The notes: generated from the sequence alone by a model not told the origin. A stretch of 64,000 nucleotides of DNA from Diadophis punctatus similis (GCA_023053685.1 JALIGW010000029.1:2800501-2864500); one strand, 5' to 3'; counted from the stretch's first letter, positions 10,478 to 21,296 are shown. Numbers and translations are program-made.

Positions 10478-11499
10478 TAAAGTGATCAGATTTTTTTTTT
10501 AAAGCGGGACACCGACGGGGGGGCGGGGACGCCTGGACGCCGCAATTTGAGTTTTGCCCTCTGCGCATGCGCAGAACGCTGCGCATGCGCAGAGGGCAAA
10601 AGACGGCTAATGTCGGCGTCCAGGTGGGGGGGGGGAGGCGGGAGGCCTTTCCTCGCCTCCCGCCTCCCCTTCGGGAGCCGGCAGTGGCTTGGGCTGGCTT
10701 GGGAAGGGGAGCAGCCCCCAGCGTCTCTTGGCTCTCCTCCTCCCTCCCCCCCCGCCCGCCCGGGGGTCCCGCGCCGCCCGCTGACCTCGTGCACGTCCTG
10801 CAGGCACTCGAGGACGGCCAGGTTGGGCCCAGCCGCAGGGGCAGCAGCAGCAGCAGCAGCAGCAGCAGGCCTCTCAGCTCGGGCCGGAGCTGGCTCAGCC
10901 GGCCGGGGCCGCCGCCGCAGCCTTCCCACCGCCAGGAAGATGAATTTCACACCGGCTCTTCCGCCAGCTTCCAGCCGCTGCCGGAGGAGTCAACTCAACG
11001 CGGGACGCCCGCCCGCTGCCAACGCCGCCCACGGCCGGCCCGAGCTGAGAGGCTTGCTGCTGCTGCTGCTGCCCCTGCGGCTGGGCCCCCAGTCCCGGCT
11101 GCCCCGGCGGCGGGAAGGCTGCGGCGGTGGCCCCGGCCGGCTGAGCCAGCGCCGGCCCGAGGGCCATCTTGGATGCGATTCCTTCGCTCGGGCCGCCCCG
11201 CCCACCGCGACGCCAGCCATTTCGAGAGGGCGGGGCTGCATCAGGCACCTCTTCACCGCCCTCCAGTGCATACCCGGCGGCTTGTAGACCGCGAAGAGCC
11301 CTTGCAAAGCCGTGCCCGCCGAAAGTTTAACTCCTCCCCCCAATCTTGCACGCCGCCCTTTCAGGCCGATTTTTTGAAAGAATGCCCTAGTCGTGCATTC
11401 TTTCAAAAAATTGGGACTTTTTAGAGGACGGGCGGGACGCGGGACAAATCATTAAAAAGCGGGTCTGTCCCGCCAAAATCGGGACGTCTGGTCACCTTA
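10478..11499. mobile_element. GC-rich hAT-type element with captured host-like sequence
   Basis: A 1,022-bp element with TIRs TAAAGTGATCAGA and TGGTCACCTTA and an 8-bp TSD AGTATGCA (10470-10477 and 11500-11507). No transposase. The interior is CpG-rich and highly structured: a 23-bp perfect palindrome around 10551-10600 containing two TGCGCATGCGCA motifs, and two related GC-rich blocks in opposite orientation (about 10800-10945 and 11030-11165), both with (CAG)n/(CTG)n. On the minus strand 11245-11325 encodes a TRUB2-like peptide. The long overlapping ORFs in every frame are a composition effect, not genes. Confidence 0.8.
11245..11325 (-). pseudogene. TRUB2: TRUB2-like first-exon fragment inside a hAT element
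   Basis: The minus-strand translation reads SAGTALQGLFAVYKPPG then MHWRAVKR. Human TRUB2, a mitochondrial TruB-family pseudouridine synthase, has GLFAVYKPPG near its N-terminus, followed by a Trp three residues on, as here. Ten consecutive identical residues in a family-defining motif make chance unlikely. After KR the match stops, next to a possible GTGCCT donor, so this may be one captured exon. There is no initiator ATG in a plausible place and no catalytic Asp region, so it is not functional TRUB2. Identification is by recollection of the family motif, not by search. Confidence 0.6.
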
Positions 11500-12452
11500 A
11501 GTATGCAGCCTCAAGTCACCAAAATAAGACACTATATATTCTATACTATAGGATGATAATTTAAAATGTCTACTTTAGGTTCTTATCTTTTGCCAGAAAA
11601 TGACCAGATTATTTTTTTATTTCCATAAGCAATACCCAGTGATGCTGCTAGATGTAATATGGGCTAGGGATATAAGAAAGACTTATTAAAATCCCTGTAT
11701 ATCACACATGTGTTTTGTATCTCTTTTCTCGTGTTTAACATCTACTTGAAACAGCTGAGAGTAGCCATCTGACAATGTGATGACATCACTACCTGACTGA
11801 TGCCAGCCCTTAAAAGGTAATCTGGCTCCAGAGAGACAGCAGAAGTCTTGATGATTCAACATCATAGTCAATGAGTGAGTAGACATGTGCTAGCAAGCAG
11901 TTTTGATCAGGAAGTTGAACAAGAATTGGTGACATGGACAGTTGTGCTGTACAATAGTCCTCACACTGATTATCTGAATTCACAGCCTGAGAGGTACGGT
12001 GGAACCATTGTTAATCTTAGGTGACCTGCTGGTAGCTGCAATTTATGGATTTTCAGACATCTGTGTTCTGGAAAAGTGAATCTGGTCCCCACAGGCCCTG
12101 TGAAAGAGAGTTGCTTACAATTCTTCACATTAAAAGGAAAAGGCTGCTAGAGCATTAGAGACTGAGAGCAGAGTGAGGGTAGCAATCTCACTTTGCTTTC
12201 TGGTAAATCAATGCTTTGTGCTAAGCAGCATAGTCCACAACAATCATTTTATAAATAGTACAGATCTGCAAAATAGCATGGCCTGCTTCCAGAATTTGTT
12301 TTCTTCCTGGAATGTGCTGACCTGAGCATTCCAAAAGCAGCTCATCCATTTCAAAAAGTAAATTTTTCAGAACAAGAAATGTTTATGGTGGCCCAAACAG
12401 GCCCACTTTGTATTTCTGATTTACTTTAGGCCAAGCTATCCTCAGAACTAGC
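11500..12452. other. intergenic, nothing recognised
   Basis: No gene or TIR-bounded element was seen between the hAT element and the LINE tail. Confidence 0.4.
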
Positions 12453-12667
12453 TACTTAGCATATTTATTTATTTATTTATTTATTTTGGTTTTCTTATAT
12501 GCCGCCCAACTCCCGAGGGACTCAGGGCGGCGTACAGCAGAGAAAATACAAGAATAACCAACTATAAATATTACATTAAAAACAAGTATAAAAATTAAAA
12601 ATACAATATTAAAACCATCCAACAGCCATACAACAACCATACATACTTGGGGGTGAGCTCGAGTGGA

Positions 12668-14401
12668 TTAAGCTCTACCCCCAGCCTGCAGGAAAAGCCA
12701 TGTCTTAACGGCTTTTCGGAAGGCCAGCAGAGTGGGGATGGTTCGGGTCTCTGGGGGAAGTTGGTTCCAGAGCGCGGGGCCCGCCACAGAGAAGGCTCTC
12801 CCCCTAGGGCCCGCCAGCCGGCATTGCTTGGCCGACGGGACCTGGAGGAGGCCAACTCTGTGGGCCCTAACCGGTCGAAGGGAAGTGTGAGGCAGAATGC
12901 GGTCCCGGAGATAGCCTGGTCCTAAGCCATGTAGGGCTTTAAAGATGGTGATCAACACCTTGAATTGGACCCGGAGACCGATGGGCAACCAATGCAGCTG
13001 GAGGAGTATAGGTGTCACGTGGGTATACCTTGGCACACCCACCACAGCACGCGCAGCCGCATTTTGCACCAACTGAAGTCTCCGGATACTCTTCAAGGGT
13101 AGCCCCATGTAGAGCGCGTTGCAGTAGTCCAAACGGGAGGTGACAAGGGCATGAGTGACCGTGAGTAGAGCCTCCTTCTCCAAGTATGGCCGCAACTGGT
13201 GCACCAGGCGAACCTGTGCAAAGGCCCCCCTAGCCACAGCAGAAAGATGATGATCCAATTTTAGCTGTGGATCTAGGAGGACCCCCAAGTTGCGGACCTG
13301 ATCCGAGGGGGTCAGTTTCGCCCCCTCGAAAGCCAAGGAGGGACAGTTGTCATAGTCCTTAGGAGGCAATATCCAAATCCACTCAGTCTTGTCGGGATTA
13401 AGCCTGAGTCTGTTCCTCTCCATCCAGATCCTAACATCGTCCAGGCACCGGCACATTACATCAACTGCCTCTCTGAAGTCAGACGGGGTGGTGATGTACA
13501 GCTGGGTGTCATCAGCGTACTGGTGAAAACACACCCCATGTCTGCGGATGATCTCCCCCAGCGGTTTCATGTAAATGTTAAACAAGATGGGCGAGAGAAC
13601 CGACCCCTGGGGCACCCCGCATGACAGGGGCCTAGGGGACGATCTCTGCCCTCCTGTTAACACCAACTGCATCCTATCGGCGAGATAAGAGGAGAACCAC
13701 CACAAAACGGTGCCTCCCACTCCCAACTCGCTGAGACGATGCAGAAGGATACCATGGTCGATGGTATCGAAAGCCGCTGAGAGGTCAAGTAGCACCAGGA
13801 TGGAGGAATTCCCCCCATCCCGGGCCCACCAGAGATCATCCATCAGAGCGACCAAGGCAGTTTCTGTACTGTACCCGCGCCTGAAACCCGACTGATAAGG
13901 ATCTAGATGATCTGTTTCATCCAGAAGTCGCAGAAGTTGAGTAGCCACCACCTTCTCCACAACTTTCCCTAAAAAAGGTAAGTTGGAGACCGGACGATAG
14001 TTCTTCAAGTCAGCTGGATCCAGGGAAGGCTTCTTCAGGAGGGGTCTCACCACCGCAGCTTTTAACGACTGCGGTACGGATCCTTCCCTCAAAGAAGCGG
14101 TGACCACTGCCTGGATCCAGCCACGTGCCACCTCCCTGCTGGCCGAGACCAACCAGGAGGGGCACGGGTCCAATAAACAGGTGGAGGTACCCATTGCCCC
14201 CACAGCTCTGTCCACATCCTCAGGAGAAACAGGCCCAAACTCTTCCCATAACGGTGGACTAAGACTAGCCCCTGTCAACTCCATGGACTCTGCCCAGCCA
14301 GAGTCCAGGTTCGACCGGATCTGAGCGACTTTATCCGACAGAAACTCTGCGAATTCCTCAGCTCTGCCTTGTAAGTGTTCCTCACTCCCCCCCTTTAGCA
14401 A
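12668..14401 (-). CDS. LINE reverse transcriptase (transposon-encoded)
   Basis: A 577-residue open frame with non-LTR RT motifs in order: LKNYRPVSNLPFLGKVVEKV (about 150-170), QSGFRRGYSTETAL, LLDLSAAFDTIDH, GVPQGSVLSPILFNIYM, the catalytic HQYADDTQLYI (about 290-300) and LRLNPDKTEWI. After the palm, a thumb/C-terminal part includes LDYCNALYMGLP, typical of CR1/L2 elements. The frame is open through the whole RT, so the insertion is fairly young, but the element lacks its 5' half and cannot be autonomous. Start is arbitrary because it continues from the linker frame upstream. Confidence 0.85.
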   Translation of the reverse strand: MLKGGSEEHLQGRAEEFAEFLSDKVAQIRSNLDSGWAESMELTGASLSPPLWEEFGPVSPEDVDRAVGAMGTSTCLLDPCPSWLVSASREVARGWIQAVVTASLREGSVPQSLKAAVVRPLLKKPSLDPADLKNYRPVSNLPFLGKVVEKVVATQLLRLLDETDHLDPYQSGFRRGYSTETALVALMDDLWWARDGGNSSILVLLDLSAAFDTIDHGILLHRLSELGVGGTVLWWFSSYLADRMQLVLTGGQRSSPRPLSCGVPQGSVLSPILFNIYMKPLGEIIRRHGVCFHQYADDTQLYITTPSDFREAVDVMCRCLDDVRIWMERNRLRLNPDKTEWIWILPPKDYDNCPSLAFEGAKLTPSDQVRNLGVLLDPQLKLDHHLSAVARGAFAQVRLVHQLRPYLEKEALLTVTHALVTSRLDYCNALYMGLPLKSIRRLQLVQNAAARAVVGVPRYTHVTPILLQLHWLPIGLRVQFKVLITIFKALHGLGPGYLRDRILPHTSLRPVRAHRVGLLQVPSAKQCRLAGPRGRAFSVAGPALWNQLPPETRTIPTLLAFRKAVKTWLFLQAGGRA

Positions 14402-14675
14402 GGAGGGAGCGAGTCACCCTAAACAAGGCGGCTGGGCGAGAATCTGCGGACACAATAAGAGCGGAAAAATAGGATCGTTTTGCCGCCCTTATCGCCACTA
14501 AATAAGATCTGATGTAAATTCTTAATAGTGTTCGGTCAGATTCGGTTTTGCTGGCCCTCCAGCGGCGCTCCAGACGTCTCTTCTGGCGTTTCATCTCCCG
14601 GAGCTCCTCGGTAAACCAGGGAGCTTTCCGGGATCCACTGCTGCGGAGAGGTCGCTTAGGCGCAATTCGGCGCAA
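14382..14675 (-). pseudogene. LINE ORF2 linker fragment
   Basis: 97 residues, strongly basic, containing KAPWFTEELREMKRQKRRLE, which is the region between endonuclease and RT in CR1/L2-type ORF2. A frame break separates it from the RT ORF. Confidence 0.7.
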
Positions 14676-15333
14676 TTGTGTTTAATAAGTCATTTGCAGG
14701 GAATCAGCCGAATTGTGTACCAGGGTTTCAGGTATTTCCCCAAGTTCCCTCTGGAATCCTTCCGGCTCCATTAGGCGCCTGGGGCGGAACCACCTAGTCG
14801 GTCCCGCCTCCCTGCGGGGGAGGAATGGGGCTGCGAAATCCAGCCTCAGTAGGAAATGATCTGACCATGACAGTGGGGTGATGACTATATCCCTTATCTT
14901 CAGATCATCTCTCCACTGCCCCGAAAGAAACACTAGGTCGAGCGTGTGACCACCCTCATGAGTCAGACCCTGGATTACTTGGGTCAGGTCCATGGTTGTC
15001 ATGGAATCCATGAACTCCTGAGCTATCCCAGAGGTTTCACCAGCAGATGGCAAGTTGAAGTCCCCCAGCACCATAAGCCTAGGGAACTCAACTGCCAAGC
15101 CGGCTACTGCCTCGAGCAGCTCAGGCAGGGCCTTACTTACACAGCTGGGAGGCAGGTATGTTAAGAAAAGGCCCACCTGTACTCCTAAGTCCAACTTCAG
15201 AAGGAGCGTCTCACACCCAACAATCTCTGGGGCAGGGATCCTACGAGGATGCAGATTTCCACATAAGGGAGCCCTAGCTGATGAAACATGACAGCCACCA
15301 TAACAAAACAATTGTGTTTAATAAGTCATTTGC
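14673..15333. repeat. exact 25-bp direct repeats flanking the endonuclease segment
   Basis: 14673-14697 and 15309-15333 are identical over 25 bases in the same orientation and differ immediately outside. One copy is host flank, the other interrupts the LINE coding frame. Confidence 0.85.
14682..15311 (-). pseudogene. LINE apurinic-like endonuclease, C-terminal part
   Basis: About 209 residues with the APE-type endonuclease signatures VLGDFNLP, HTLDLVF and a SDHFLLRL-type SDH motif. It nicks target DNA in the intact element. The N-terminal catalytic half is absent, and a stop (in LQMTY then TAA) falls exactly in the 25-bp repeated sequence. Confidence 0.75.
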
Positions 15334-15396
15334 TGTATTTTAGAAGGTGATATGTTACTAAAATTGTTTATACTAGTTGTGACAATGGTGGAAATT

Positions 15397-15464
15397 ATAC
15401 ATACATACATACATACATACATACATACATACATACATACATACATACATACATACATACATAC
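15397..15464. repeat. (TACA)n microsatellite
   Basis: About 17 ATAC/TACA units. A related tract continues at 15783-15824 on the far side of a MITE that inserted into the array. Confidence 0.95.
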
Positions 15465-15783
15465 CAGAAGTGGGTTTCAGCAGGTTCTGACCAGTTCTGG
15501 AGAACCGGGAGCGGAAATTTTGAGTAGTTTGGAGAACCGGTAGCGAAAATTTTGAGTAGTTCGGAGAACTGATAGCGGAAATTTTGAGTAGTTCAGAGAA
15601 CCGATAAATACCATCTCTGACTAGCCCCACCCCAATATATTCTCTGCCTCCCAAGTCCCAGCTGATTGGGAGGAAATGGGGATTTTGCAGTATCCTTCCC
15701 CTGCCACGCCCACCAAGCCACACCACACCCACCAAGCCACGCCCACAGAACTGGTAGTAAAAAAAAATTGAATCCCACCACTC
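15465..15783. mobile_element. hAT-type MITE with internal tandem repeats, in (TACA)n
   Basis: CAGAAGTGGGTTTC at the left and its inverse near the right end (GAATCCCACCACT) resemble the CAGTGGTGGGTT group. It carries three to four copies of an approximately 37-bp unit beginning GAGAACCGGTAGCG (about 15500-15605). The TSD cannot be verified because the target is a microsatellite. Confidence 0.65.
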
Positions 15784-15824
15784 ATACATACATACATACA
15801 TACATACATACATACATACATACA

Positions 15825-17276
15825 ATGTATGTATCTTTATTTTTTTCTACTCTTTTCTTTTTTTCTGCACTTTCTAATTTTTCTTTTTAATTTTTAAGCT
15901 TTCTATTAGTTTATGTCTTTTTAATTGTAACATCTAAAAATATTGTAAAAAAACGACGTAGAACAACCTTCCAAAAAATAGAACCATAATGGTGAAAAGA
16001 ACATTGAAAAGAAAGCTCAAAGCGGTTCAATTACCTGCACAATGTTTAGACATGATTCCAAACTACAATAATAGAATCTCACTTCAAATATTATACTGGC
16101 AAGATATGCAAAGAACACCAGCTTGGCTCCTATGTAGAGTCAGAACTTCTACTGAAGTCAAGAAGGATTCATTTGAAAAATGTAATCCATCCATAAATGA
16201 AAAGAACACAAACACCACAAAAATAATAAATGCATCAGTCAGTGAAATGTGTTTCTCCTTAAAAGACTCAAGAATGCATGGCAAAATACATTACGGCAAA
16301 CAACAATAACAAAACCTTCAAATAGGGAACTTGGGCCATGGGATCATGGAAGTCATTAAAGGTGTGATCCAACAGGACTCATCCTCTGTCCTTCATTCAT
16401 TTTACGAAAGCAACAATAAATCTGTTCTAGAAAAAAAACCTGGAACATTCCAGGAATAAACTGCATTATTTTTCATAAAACGGATAAATGGGCCAGCTCT
16501 TCCTATGGCAATAGTTTGTGTGAAACAACCAGAATGTTGTTTAAAAGGTTATAAAAAATGAATGATGTAAAAGGATCGTGTCATAGTCACTCCTCATGAT
16601 AAACCCCTTTCTCATGAAGGAACCTCTCCACCAGCCTGGTGAAAGTGCAGAGAGAATTTGTTGGTCATCCGTGACATTCAACGCCTAACAACATCCTGTT
16701 GTGGTTGGCAGACAAAGAGCATGGCACCTACTTTAATGCACTTGCATGCTGCAAGCATCATCTGAGTGTTATTTTTTAAAGACATCTGCACGGGTGGGTG
16801 GCAGGTGCATTGCTCTTCCTGTCCTAGCTCAAGAGATTATGGGGGCAGCAGGAAGCTTGCGGCTGATGCTACTGAGCAGAGGCACCGAGGCTGCCTGAAC
16901 CTGCGGAAATAGCAGAGTGGAGCAAATGCAAACAGGCGTGCAGTCTGCTTGCTCGTGTCCTGTAGATTTCCACCATTTTGTGATCATCCTCTGAATATAC
17001 AACTCTGAACAATCATCTTTTTCTGCCTGAGAAACTGGAAACGTACCGTATTAAGATTGCCATCATTAACATTCACTTTGGCCAGGGAATTCTGACAAAC
17101 ATAGTCCCAACGAAGTTGGTGGGAAAGTACTTTCAGAGTTTACAGGTCATCCTTTATCCTTCATACACGTAAGCCAGAGTCTCTCCCATCCTGTATCCAT
17201 TCATTTGATAATTTTCCATTCAGCACCTCATTGTCTGACATTTTGAGCTGCATTTCTTCTATTCCACCTTCTAGGT
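15825..17276. other. intergenic, nothing recognised
   Basis: Includes a 106-codon plus-strand ORF at 15989-16309, rich in Lys/Asn, with no recognisable motif, Kozak context or splice structure. No repeat family was recognised. Confidence 0.4.
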
Positions 17277-17526
17277 CAGGGGTCAGCAACCTGCGGCTCT
17301 GGAGCCGCATGTGGCTCTTTCATCCCTCTGCTGTGGCTCCCTGTCGCCAGTCAGCTCCACAATTGATAGGGCTTTCAGTTAGGATGGGTAGAGGAAAAAG
17401 GACGCTGCGCTAGGAAGAGACTCTATGGTGGGGGAAACCGGACTTCCGGTTGGCTCCAGAATTGAATGGGAGGCTTCTGGTTAGGGCCTTTGTGGCTCTT
17501 TGAGTGTTTAAGGTTGCCGACCTCTG
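17277..17526. mobile_element. 250-bp hAT MITE
   Basis: TIRs CAGGGGTCAGCAACC and GGTTGCCGACCTCTG, TSD TTCTAGGT (17269-17276 and 17527-17534). No coding capacity. Confidence 0.9.
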
Positions 17527-17534
17527 TTCTAGGT

Positions 17535-19740
17535 CATTTTTAATGTGTTGAGCAGCATAGAGCTGAGGATGGAGCCCTGGAGTACACTCACTTAGTACTT
17601 ACCTCCCGGCGGATGCAGAATCACCTGTGAACATAGCATCCATTGGATGTGGTAGTTCAACAGATTGGAAATCATCAGATTGCGATACTTTTCATGAAAA
17701 ACCTTCTCATTGTTTTACAAAGATCAAGGTATGCTCCGTCCCCAACCCACAACAGCCCCGCAATCAATCTCTCATAAAAAGAGATACTGTAAATCTAACA
17801 CAATTTGTTCTTAACATGCTCATTCTGTTTCCTGGCAATGGTGGCATTTATTTTCTAAGTGCTTTCAAACATGCTGCTTAACCACCTGTTCTAGTACTTT
17901 GTCCAGTGCAGAAATAAATTGATTTTGGATTTCCTAAGACTTGCTCCTTCTTCAGTTGGAATATTTGGGTGAAATTTGTTCTTCTGGCACCTCACTAATT
18001 CTGCCCTGTCCAGATCCTCAAATATGTTACTCAGTTCCAGCGACATAGATCATCTAATATCTTGATATCTTTTCTTTCAAGATGCCTACAAGAACTAGCA
18101 ATGTTTATTGAGAGGCTTCTTTCTTCTTGGTGTCCTTATATCTTCTCTGTTCCTGGACAATTTCCAGAGCCATGTCTTGCTCTGAGGTTATTTCTATTAG
18201 TCTTCAGGAAAAATCCTTTTTGTCCTCATCAGTTTTAAATATGACCTTAAGCTGACCTTCATTCTTTCATCCTCTTTTCCAGGAGAAAATTTATATATAA
18301 GTACCATCTCCTCTTCTGTACTGTGTAAGAACATTTCCAGCCATAATGTGAACTTCAGCACATCTGAAAGGTAGCAGGTTGGGAGAAATCTTCTCCCCTT
18401 CTTATCTCTCCCTTCCCCCCAATTAAGGCACATCTGAATTTTGTTTATTTTATTTTGGAAGACTTCATGAAGGGAAATTAGGATGTTCTGCTGCTTCCCC
18501 CAATAGTTTTGGATAGTTTATTCAAGACAGACAAACTAGGCAGATCAGTCTGCATGTGGTGCTGAGCAAAAATGTGCAGCAAAGCCCCATCTCGGGGTGA
18601 GGAACACAGGCAGGAAGCCCTCCCTACTCTCTTGAGCTTTGAAGAGTTTCATATTTTTTCCTCTTCAAGACTCAATGCAGCTCAGCAGAGAGAGAACTCC
18701 ATCGCTTTGGATGATGGTAAGGGAACCAACGATCCAACGGGGCAGAAAAGGAGAATGAATATGAAAGAGGTGCCTATCTTAGTCTAGTACAGGGATGTAT
18801 TAATAGCTTAGATTTTAAAACAAAACTATAATCTAAAACTACAATGTAACTGGAATCAGTTACTCCATTGGGCCAGAAATGGTAGTTAGTTAAGGTTGCA
18901 GAATTCGCTGTACTTTCCCAGAACAATCCGTTTCCAACTTAGTTCATTTGCTTACCAATAGCAAATCCCAGATTTCTTTGGTTAAGAAAAGCCACAGTGT
19001 GGAACATAGTGTAGAAGAGTGGCTTTTTGCACAAGTTAGTTTTTAAAATCTTGCATGGGTGGGGTGGAGAGAGGAAATGCTTGTCCCTCTCTAGCATGAT
19101 GAAAAACTTTGTCGAAGAGCCATAAACACCACATTTTCTACATTCCTGCTTTTGAAACACACAGAAGCCGTCTACGTTCCATCGCTTTTCCTTTGGGGTG
19201 GTTAACCCAGACATTGCTGCTTTGGAATGGCTCCTGTCCTACCGCTTAAAGAAGTCAATTGCAGATCATTTGTAAACCACTGAAAATAGATGTTTGGTTC
19301 TTCAGAGTTAAAGATGATTTTGTTTCTGTACCAACTAACTAAGACTGTATGTATTAAGAAGACGGGTTAAATTTTTCTTGTTACATGGCTCTTTGTGAGC
19401 TACGTTGTGTAGCTAGAAGGTTTTTCTGGGTAACCCATGTCCACTTATTAAAAGAACAAGAGAACTGTTCTTTTACAACCATGGTTTTCACCCCCCTCTT
19501 TGTGTTTAGAAAATGTTGGGTCCTGTTGGCTCATATGTCGCCTTGTCCACTATCTAGAAATGCACAGGACTAGGTAATTTGGAGTGTGCATGTTTTGTGA
19601 TTTTCAACTCCAATCAATGTAACTAGCATGTGAAGTTGAAGTTCATCTAGAAGTCAAGAGATGCCATTTGCTTCTGCTGTAGTAATTCCTTCTGTTGACT
19701 TACTAGGTTTTATAAAAGTGAGAAGGGAGCAATTTAACTA
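17535..19740. other. intergenic, nothing recognised
   Basis: No exon with paired splice sites, no TIR pair and no familiar repeat tail. ORFs here are short and lack motifs. Confidence 0.4.
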
Positions 19741-20558
19741 CCATATGTTCCAGCGTATAAGATGACTTTTTACCCCTTGAAAATCTTCTCAAAAGTCAGG
19801 GATCGTCTTATACACCGGGTACTAAAACTTCCGAGCTGGGGGGAGCTCAAAAGCGGCCACAGCCGCATCCCTGCTGTTCTCTGGCCAAGCAGCCGAAGGA
19901 GCCCCGGAGCCCCACCGCCACCCTGCATCTTTGGGCTTGTCCGGCAGCCTGCTGGGAAGGCTGTGGTGCATGGGAGGGAAGGAGAGTGCGCGCTACCGCT
20001 GCTGCTGCTGCTATTGCCACTCCGGCGTGTCTCTCTGGTCGCTGTGGCTGCACCAGGGAGCTCGCGTCCTTGTCAACAATGGAGATGCTGCGCACGCGGG
20101 AGGGACCGCGGAGCAGAGGTGCCTAGCAAGCGAGGCGAGTGGTGGCATTGGCGGCAGGCTCCTGCCCATGTATCCCGCCCGCCTCTCATTCTTTTAAATG
20201 CTAAGGCAAGAGGCGGGCAGGTGGGCAGGAGACGCGGGCAGGAGTCTGCCGCCAATGCCGCCACTCGCCTCGCTCGCCAGGCACCTCTGCTCTGTGGTCC
20301 CTCCCATGCGCGCAGCGTCTCCATTGTTGACAGGATGCAGGCTCCCCGGTGCAGCCACAGCGACCGGGGAGACTTCGCACATGCAGTGCCTTGCGCGAAG
20401 GACACGCCGGAGCGGCAATAGCAGCAGCGGCGGTAGTGCGCATTCTCCTTCCCTCCCATGCGCGTTAACCCTGGTGGCGGCGCGGTCGGGGACTCAGTCA
20501 GGTGGCTGGAGCCCCGCGGGAGACGGCAACAGAGGCTTCTTCTTCCTCCTGGGGGAAA

Positions 20559-20656
<98 letters not shown>

Positions 20657-20803
20657 TTAGGAAGGAAGAAAGACAGAAAGAAAAAGAAAGATGGTAGGAG
20701 GGGTAGTCTTATACGGCGAGTATATCCCAAATTCTATATTTTAATTGGAAAAGTTGGGGGTTGTCTTATACGCCCAGTCATCTTATACGCCGGAACACAT
20801 GGG
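19741..20803. mobile_element. 1.06-kb foldback DNA element with TA target
   Basis: TIRs CCATATGTTCCAGCGTATAA and its near inverse at the right end, flanked by TA. The interior is a giant imperfect palindrome: about 19963-20195 and 20205-20465 are inverted copies containing the same motifs (CATGGGAGGGAAGGAGA, TCAACAATGGAGA, GCAGAGGTGCCT). A (GAAA)n microsatellite sits at about 20559-20653. No transposase. Confidence 0.8.
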
Positions 20804-20910
20804 TATGGGAAACTGATTACAAATATGAGTTGTCTTCTCTGCTCCTTGACTTTCAAGAGATTTCTTTCAAATAAGAGTTTTAAGATTGCATCCTAAAAGG
20901 TCAACTGGTA

Positions 20911-21296
20911 CAGGTAGTCCTCGACTTGTGACAATCGAGCCCAAAATTTATGTTGTTAAGTGAGAAACTTGTTAAGTGAGCTTTATCCCATTTTACAACT
21001 TTTCTTTCCACGTTTTTTAAGTGAATCACTTCAGTTGTTAAATTAGTAACACAGTCGTTAAGTGAATCTGGCTTCCCACTGACTTTGTTGTCAGCAGGTC
21101 ACAAAAGAGGATCACATGATCCCGGGACACTGTAACCATCATAAATATGAACCACTTGTCAAGCGTCCAAATGTAGATCATGGGACCATGGGGATGCCGC
21201 CCCGGTCATGTGAAAAATGGTGATAAGTCACTTTTTTCAGGGCCATTGTAACTTCAACAGTCACTAAACAAACTGTTGTAAGTCAAGTACTACCTG
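20911..21296 (+). mobile_element. MITE with TA target (CAGGTAGTCCTC family)
   Basis: CAGGTAGTCCTCGACTTGTG at the left and the inverse TACTACCTG at the right, flanked by TA (20909-20910, 21297-21298). Confidence 0.8.

Larger units (their letters stand above)
12453..15308 (-). mobile_element. CR1/L2-type LINE, 5' truncated
   Basis: A minus-strand non-LTR retrotransposon. Its 3' end is GGGCGGCATATAAGAAAACC followed by (AAATAAAT)n at 12453-12490. Three ORF pieces run in order: endonuclease C-terminus (15311-14682), linker (14675-14382) and reverse transcriptase (14401-12668). ORF1 and the endonuclease N-terminus are missing. A 25-bp sequence at 14673-14697 is repeated exactly at the 5' junction (15309-15333). 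L2 versus CR1 assignment is by 3' end style and RT motifs only. Confidence 0.85.

Noticed and set aside
10486..11424. Several long overlapping ORFs on both strands, up to 285 codons
   Set aside because: They arise from CpG-rich, stop-poor sequence inside a TIR/TSD-bounded hAT element; no frame is a complete known protein. Only the short TRUB2-like segment is retained.
12668..14401. 577-codon ORF as a host gene
   Set aside because: Clear non-LTR reverse transcriptase motifs and a LINE 3' tail; transposon-encoded.
15500..15605. Regular direct repeats resembling a CRISPR-like array
   Set aside because: Vertebrate MITE-internal tandem repeats; repeats are adjacent and imperfect, with no unique spacers and no cas genes.
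15989..16309. 106-codon ORF as a possible small gene
   Set aside because: Low-complexity Lys/Asn-rich composition in AT-rich DNA, with no motif, splice or synteny support.
19762..20896. Long ORFs of 219 and 232 codons
   Set aside because: They run through the GC-rich arms and (GAAA)n of the foldback element; no domain and no conservation between the two arms in frame.
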